A DNA stretch of 37,063 bases from Bacteroidia bacterium (lineage in GTDB: Bacteria > Bacteroidota > Bacteroidia > Flavobacteriales > Flavobacteriaceae): assembly GCA_030425285.1 (NCBI GenBank), contig JAUIAY010000016.1, positions 1 to 37,063 on the forward strand, written 5' to 3'. This document shows, piece after piece, positions 32,894-37,063 of the stretch. The translations under genes were made by a program, and so were the position numbers. Every line of letters starts with the position of its first letter. Within the stretch, counting starts at the first letter, position 1. The notes beneath the pieces were generated by a model that ran no database searches, was not told the DNA's origin, and saw only the letters and a list, made by a program, of their open reading frames with translations.

Positions 32894-35224
32894 ATGAAAA
32901 ACTACTTGTTTTTATTGGCTTTGTTAACTTCACTTGTCACATGGTCGCAAAATGTCCAGGTAGATGCCAACACCTATTCCCCTCAACAACTCATTGAGGA
33001 TATTTTAGTAGATAGCAATTGCATTACCAATGTTAATGTCACCAATGTGGTTGGTGGTGATTTTGGAGGTTCCGATTTAAGTTATGGCTATTTTGATGCT
33101 ACAGGCAGTAGTTTCCCGTTTCAAAATGGTGTAGTATTATCTACAGGAAGATTGAACAATGTACAAGGCCCAAACACATTCCTAAGTGATGATGATGCAC
33201 CCAATTGGAATGGTGACAACGATTTGGAAACAGTTCTTCAGGAAAGCAGTACGTTAAATGCAACCATTATTGAGTTCAATTTTGAAGCGGTGGCCAATCA
33301 AATCAGCTTTCGGTATATATTTGCTTCCGAAGAGTATCAAGAAGGCAACAACAACACCTGTCAATATTCAGACCTCTTTGGTTTTCTCATTCGCCCAGAT
33401 GGAACTACAGAATATGAAAACATTGCCGTAGTTCCTGGTACCGAAACACCAATAAAAGTTACCACTGTGCATTCAGGAATTCCAGGAGGCGGTGGATGTG
33501 ACCCTATTAATGAAGGTTATTTTGGCGGATGGAACGATGCATCGGCACCAATAAATTTTAATGGCCAAACGGCTATTTTAACAGCAATGGCTGATGTGAT
33601 TCCCAATACTACTTATCATGTGAAACTGGTTATCGCGGACCATATTAACTATCGCTATGATTCGGCTGTCTTTTTGGAAGCAGGTAGTTTTCAGTTAAGT
33701 GCAGATTTGGGTCCAGATAGACTTATTACCAACTATAATGCCTTATGTACAGATGAAACTCTAATTCTTGATGCGTTCCAAGCCAATGCCGATAGTTATA
33801 CCTGGTTTCAAGACGGTGTTGAGCTTACTACCGAAACCAGCGCAACTTATGAAGTTACACAACCTGGAACCTATGACGTGGAAGTGATCATCAACGGAAG
33901 CTGTATAGCCTATGGTGACATTACTGTTGAATATTCTTCAGATCCTATTGTTTTGGACACCACTTTGGTTGCATGCGATATCGATTTAGATGGCTTTACA
34001 ACTTATAATTTATGGGATGCCAGTTTAGACATCACGAATAGTGACCAAAATCTAACCGTAGTCGATTTTTTTGAAACGCAAGCTGGTGCTGAAGGTTCGG
34101 ATACTGGTCTTATTGCAAATCCATCAAGTTACGAAAACAACACTATTGGCCAAACAGTTTATGCGAGAGTCGTTAATCGGAATGGCTGTATTTCTGTAGC
34201 TGAAGTCATACTCAATATTGCTAATAATCCTGTTTCACTGGCCGCTTTCCCACTTTGCGATGATAACAATGATGGCATTGCCATATTCAGTATTACTGAT
34301 TTGGAAAACTATGTTTTAAGCAATCCTGATGTACCCAATAGTGCTAATGTGTCCTTTTACATTTCGGAAGCAGACTTAATCAACCAAGACAATCCTATTA
34401 CTTCGGAATATGAAAATGTTAACAATCCCTATTCCGATGAATTGTTTGTTCAAATACGAGATAATGGCAATTGCTTTACCTACACAACATTGCCTTTGCT
34501 GGTTTTCGATAGCCCTGAAATGAACAATGAGGAAGTTTTAATTTATTGTTTAAATGACTATCCTCAAACCATAACATTGGAATCAGGTGCTATCAATCAA
34601 AGCAACTTGACTTTTAAATGGTTTTTAGATGGCAATGATTTGTTTTTAAACTCTGAAAGTATCCAAATCAATGAAGTTGGCACTTACAGAGTAGTTGCAA
34701 CTAATATTAATGGTTGCTCAACAAGTCGGGAAATTACCGTAAACCCTTCCAACATAGCAACTATAGAAAGTATTGTTGTAAACGATGGCGTTGAAAACAA
34801 CACTATCGCGATTACGGTTTCAGGAGAAGGTGATTATGAATATGCCCTAAATAACGGTATTTTTCAGGACAGCAACTACTTTTCATATTTACCACCAGGA
34901 TTCTACACAGTATTTGTAAGGGATAAAAATGGTTGTGGTATTGTTAGTGAGCAAACAGCTATTTTAGGTTTTCCAAAATTTTTCACACCTAATGGAGATG
35001 GTGACAATGATACCTGGCAACCGCTAGGTGTTAGAAACGAGAACAGGGATATACGGGTTTTTATTTTTGATCGTTATGGCAAACTCATAAAGGAAATAGG
35101 CACAAATGAAAATGGCTGGAATGGTCAATTCAATGGTCAAAATTTAATAAGTTCAGATTATTGGTATACGGCTATATTACCCAACGGAAAAAAATACTAT
35201 GGCCACTTTGCTTTGGTGCGCTAG
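32894..35224 (+). CDS. Choice-of-anchor L, T9SS type B exported protein
   Basis: A 776-residue exported protein, a shorter paralogue of the giant one before it. I use the ATG at 32894 (MKNYLFLLALLTSLVTWSQ, a good signal peptide), not the TTG three codons earlier. The choice-of-anchor L domain (about 20-275) has YSPQQLIEDILVDSNCITNV, GVVLSTGRLNNVQGP, RYIFASEEYQEGNNNTCQYS, FGFLIRPDG and SAVFLEAGSF. An Ig-like domain and two Cys-pair repeats (ACDIDLDG...NGC and LCDDNNDG...GNC) follow. The YCLNDYPQTITLESG and SGEGDYEYALNNG module comes next, then the type B domain (FTPNGDGDNDTWQPLG, FDRYGKLIKEIG, HFALVR). It has its own candidate promoter within an inverted repeat. Confidence 0.88.
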   Translation: MKNYLFLLALLTSLVTWSQNVQVDANTYSPQQLIEDILVDSNCITNVNVTNVVGGDFGGSDLSYGYFDATGSSFPFQNGVVLSTGRLNNVQGPNTFLSDDDAPNWNGDNDLETVLQESSTLNATIIEFNFEAVANQISFRYIFASEEYQEGNNNTCQYSDLFGFLIRPDGTTEYENIAVVPGTETPIKVTTVHSGIPGGGGCDPINEGYFGGWNDASAPINFNGQTAILTAMADVIPNTTYHVKLVIADHINYRYDSAVFLEAGSFQLSADLGPDRLITNYNALCTDETLILDAFQANADSYTWFQDGVELTTETSATYEVTQPGTYDVEVIINGSCIAYGDITVEYSSDPIVLDTTLVACDIDLDGFTTYNLWDASLDITNSDQNLTVVDFFETQAGAEGSDTGLIANPSSYENNTIGQTVYARVVNRNGCISVAEVILNIANNPVSLAAFPLCDDNNDGIAIFSITDLENYVLSNPDVPNSANVSFYISEADLINQDNPITSEYENVNNPYSDELFVQIRDNGNCFTYTTLPLLVFDSPEMNNEEVLIYCLNDYPQTITLESGAINQSNLTFKWFLDGNDLFLNSESIQINEVGTYRVVATNINGCSTSREITVNPSNIATIESIVVNDGVENNTIAITVSGEGDYEYALNNGIFQDSNYFSYLPPGFYTVFVRDKNGCGIVSEQTAILGFPKFFTPNGDGDNDTWQPLGVRNENRDIRVFIFDRYGKLIKEIGTNENGWNGQFNGQNLISSDYWYTAILPNGKKYYGHFALVR
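33960..34535 (+). repeat. Two Cys-pair repeats in the sixth array protein
   Basis: Units begin at VACDIDLDG and LCDDNNDG; each has one further Cys (NGC, GNC). They match the repeat of the giant protein in layout. Confidence 0.8.
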
Positions 35225-35267
35225 TTATGGTAACACAGGTTTAACATTAACCACTTAAAATATTTTC

Positions 35268-35275
35268 TATTTTTG
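35268..35275 (+). promoter_or_regulatory. Putative -7 element of the seventh array gene
   Basis: TATTTTTG, an exact TAnnTTTG match, 18 bases before the ATG at 35294. No -33 TTG at standard spacing. Confidence 0.45.
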
Positions 35276-35293
35276 CATGCCAAGTAATTTTCA

Positions 35294-37063
35294 ATGAAAC
35301 ATTTAGCTATAACAATTACACTTGTTTTTTTTATACTATTTTTTAGTATAAGCTATGCCAACGACAGTATTTGTCCAGATCCAGTAATCACTTCGTTTTC
35401 ACCCTCCCAAGGTCCTGAAAACACATTGATTACGATTAACGGAACTCATTTCGATAATGCCGTTTCAGTTTTTATTGACGGTATCTCCAGTTCATTTTCC
35501 ATAATTAATGATAATACAATAGAGGTATTTGTTCCAGCTGGTGCAAACAGCACATCTACAATTTCTATTATGAGTTCTGGCGGTTGCTCTGGAAGTAGTA
35601 CGAATACATTTACAGTAATTCAATCAGAATGTTTGGCAACTGGCGATATTTTTATTTCAGAAATTTATGATTCAGAAACTGGAAGCTATGGCGTAATTGA
35701 ACTTTATAACCCAACAAACAATACCATAAACTTGGATGGTGTTTACGAGGTACAACGCTTTGGTGACATAGGAAACCCAACACCTAGTGTTTCAATACCG
35801 CTTTCAGGCTCAATCCCTCCATTAACCACTTTTATAATAGAAATGGGTAGCACAGGTAGTGTTTGTAGCGGGCTTTCTCCAAACATTACGCTTGCAGCAG
35901 GCATTAATGATAACGATGAAATTAAATTACTAAAAAACAACACCGTTATTGATGTTGTAGAAGCACCAAATGAACGAGGATATTCTATTATAAGAAATGC
36001 CGATGCAAATGAACCCCAAGCTATATTTGATAGTAGCAATTTCAACATTGATTTAAATGAATCTTGTTCTAATTTGAGATCACATACAGCCAATCCTATT
36101 ACATCTACAACACCAAACATAACACATCCTTCATCTCAAGCCGTTTGCGAAAACGATTCAACAACCTTTACTGTTTCTGTAGATTCAGGCACATATACAT
36201 ATCAATGGTTGTTATTAGACACATCTGGAAGCTGGGTAAACATTAGCAATAACGCAAATTACTTTGGTGTAAATACCAACACACTTACAATAAATAATAT
36301 TCCCATTGGTTTTAATGGCAATCAATATTATTGTCAAATAACCTCTTCCACATGTGATTTGGTTAGCCTTGTAGTACAATTAAATGTTTTAACCCCAGAT
36401 GTAGATATACTATCTGATCAAACTGATTGTTCCAGCTACACTCTTCCCGCTCTGAACAATGGTACGTATTTTACGGGAACCAATGGCTCGGGAATGCAAC
36501 TCAATGTGGGCAATGTTATTTCGTCCTCTCAAACCATTTATATTTTTAATCAGGTGGGAACCTGCTCTAATGAAAGTAGTTTTATGGTGACCATTACTGG
36601 CATTCCGGACGTAGATACACTTCCCGATTATTCAGACTGTTCCAGCTACACGCTTCCTACACTCACAAATGGCACGTATTTTACGGGAACCAATGGCTCG
36701 GGAATGCAACTCAATGTGGGCGATGTTATTTCCTCCTCTCAAACCATTTATATTTTTAATCAGGTGGGAACCTGCTCCAATGAGAGTAGTTTTATGGTGA
36801 CCATTACTGGCATTCCGGACGTGGATACACTTCCCGATTATTCAGACTGTTCCAGCTACACGCTTCCTACACTGACAAATGGTGCTTATTTTACGGGAAC
36901 CAATGGCTCGGGAATGCAACTCAATGTGGGCGATGTTATTTCGTCCTCTCAAACCATTTATATTTTTAATCAGGTGGGAACCTGCTCCAATGAGAGTAGT
37001 TTTATGGTGACCATTACTGGCATTCCGGACGTGGATACACTTCCCGATTATTCAGACTGTTCC
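35294..37063 (+). CDS. Exported IPT/TIG and lamin-tail domain protein with 70-residue repeats (3' end outside window)
   Basis: Open to the window edge: 590 codons seen, no stop. ATG at 35294 with signal peptide MKHLAITITLVFFILFFSIS (cleavage near residue 23). An IPT/TIG domain (about 30-110) reads PVITSFSPSQGPENTLITIN, then GTHFDNAVSVFIDG. A lamin-tail domain (about 116-225) has GDIFISEIYD and VIELYNPTNNTINLDG. An Ig-like region (about 235-370) has YTYQWLLLDTSGSW. From residue 378 come 70-residue repeats with DCSSYTLPTLTNGTYFTGTN, then QTIYIFNQVGTCSNESSF. It lacks the Cys-pair repeat of its neighbours within the visible part. By position and architecture a T9SS C-terminal domain is expected beyond the edge; this cannot be seen. 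Confidence 0.88.
   Translation, partial: MKHLAITITLVFFILFFSISYANDSICPDPVITSFSPSQGPENTLITINGTHFDNAVSVFIDGISSSFSIINDNTIEVFVPAGANSTSTISIMSSGGCSGSSTNTFTVIQSECLATGDIFISEIYDSETGSYGVIELYNPTNNTINLDGVYEVQRFGDIGNPTPSVSIPLSGSIPPLTTFIIEMGSTGSVCSGLSPNITLAAGINDNDEIKLLKNNTVIDVVEAPNERGYSIIRNADANEPQAIFDSSNFNIDLNESCSNLRSHTANPITSTTPNITHPSSQAVCENDSTTFTVSVDSGTYTYQWLLLDTSGSWVNISNNANYFGVNTNTLTINNIPIGFNGNQYYCQITSSTCDLVSLVVQLNVLTPDVDILSDQTDCSSYTLPALNNGTYFTGTNGSGMQLNVGNVISSSQTIYIFNQVGTCSNESSFMVTITGIPDVDTLPDYSDCSSYTLPTLTNGTYFTGTNGSGMQLNVGDVISSSQTIYIFNQVGTCSNESSFMVTITGIPDVDTLPDYSDCSSYTLPTLTNGAYFTGTNGSGMQLNVGDVISSSQTIYIFNQVGTCSNESSFMVTITGIPDVDTLPDYSDCS
36425..37063 (+). repeat. Near-identical 210-bp (70-residue) in-frame tandem repeats
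   Basis: The marker TCCAGCTACA recurs at 36431, 36641 and 36851, and a fourth copy begins at the edge. By my count copies 2 and 3 differ at 5 of 210 bases and copies 1 and 2 at 13. The period is in frame. Each unit has two Cys (DCSS and GTCS). The array continues outside the window. Confidence 0.93.

Noticed and set aside
1-37063. Phage-defence, toxin-antitoxin or other defence island
   Set aside because: No nuclease, methylase, reverse transcriptase, helicase or toxin-type gene was seen on either strand.

Overview
The window is a 37 kb piece of a Bacteroidota chromosome, almost certainly from the family Flavobacteriaceae. Three things point there: low GC; several TAnnTTTG-type -7 promoter elements with no Shine-Dalgarno sites seen; and a run of large secreted proteins ending in the type IX secretion (T9SS) type B / gliding-motility-associated C-terminal domain (FTPNGDG...RYGKL...GWDGT...DYWF...HFTLKR). 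No rRNA, tRNA, CRISPR, prophage or transposase was recognised.

Layout. 1-331: five contiguous 65-bp repeats plus a 6-bp remnant, each unit holding the last codons, stop codon and 3' hairpin of mazG. 304-3204 (minus strand): housekeeping genes mazG, a DUF5606 gene, def, a small exported protein and ruvX, separated by clear intrinsic terminators. 3214-3488: no gene, but an orphan minus-strand terminator. 3489-4304: dapD. 4306-11820: eight genes on alternating strands for surface glycan or lipopolysaccharide-core synthesis (three GT2-type enzymes, one GT9 heptosyltransferase-like, two GT-B-type enzymes, an InaA/KdkA-like sugar kinase, a polysaccharide pyruvyl transferase-like protein). 11856-15367: a plus-strand run of tsaC, cca, a GNAT acetyltransferase and ctaA, followed by a pRiA4b ORF-3-like gene with its own terminator. 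16048-17789: a two-gene ABC-2 type transporter.

17817-37063 (end of window): seven consecutive plus-strand genes for very large exported proteins. Six are complete and carry a T9SS type B C-terminal domain; the seventh runs off the window. N-terminal modules differ: two beta-propeller-like, two choice-of-anchor L, one YLYWAG-type, one IPT/TIG plus lamin-tail. The first six share a repeat of about 85-105 residues that I counted 23 times (4, 4, 1, 1, 11 and 2 copies). Every copy starts with a Cys plus acidic loop (CDDxxxDG-like) and has exactly one further Cys near its end, suggesting one disulfide and possibly one calcium site per unit. The seventh uses an unrelated 70-residue repeat whose DNA copies are nearly identical, so it expanded recently.

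The genes suggest a cell-surface theme: glycan assembly next to a large array of T9SS-exported adhesin-like proteins. Type B CTD proteins generally depend on the T9SS for export, but no T9SS machinery gene lies in this window. The best candidates for something undescribed are the Cys-pair repeat family in the array, the inverted repeats overlapping predicted promoters of two array genes, and the mazG-tail tandem repeat.
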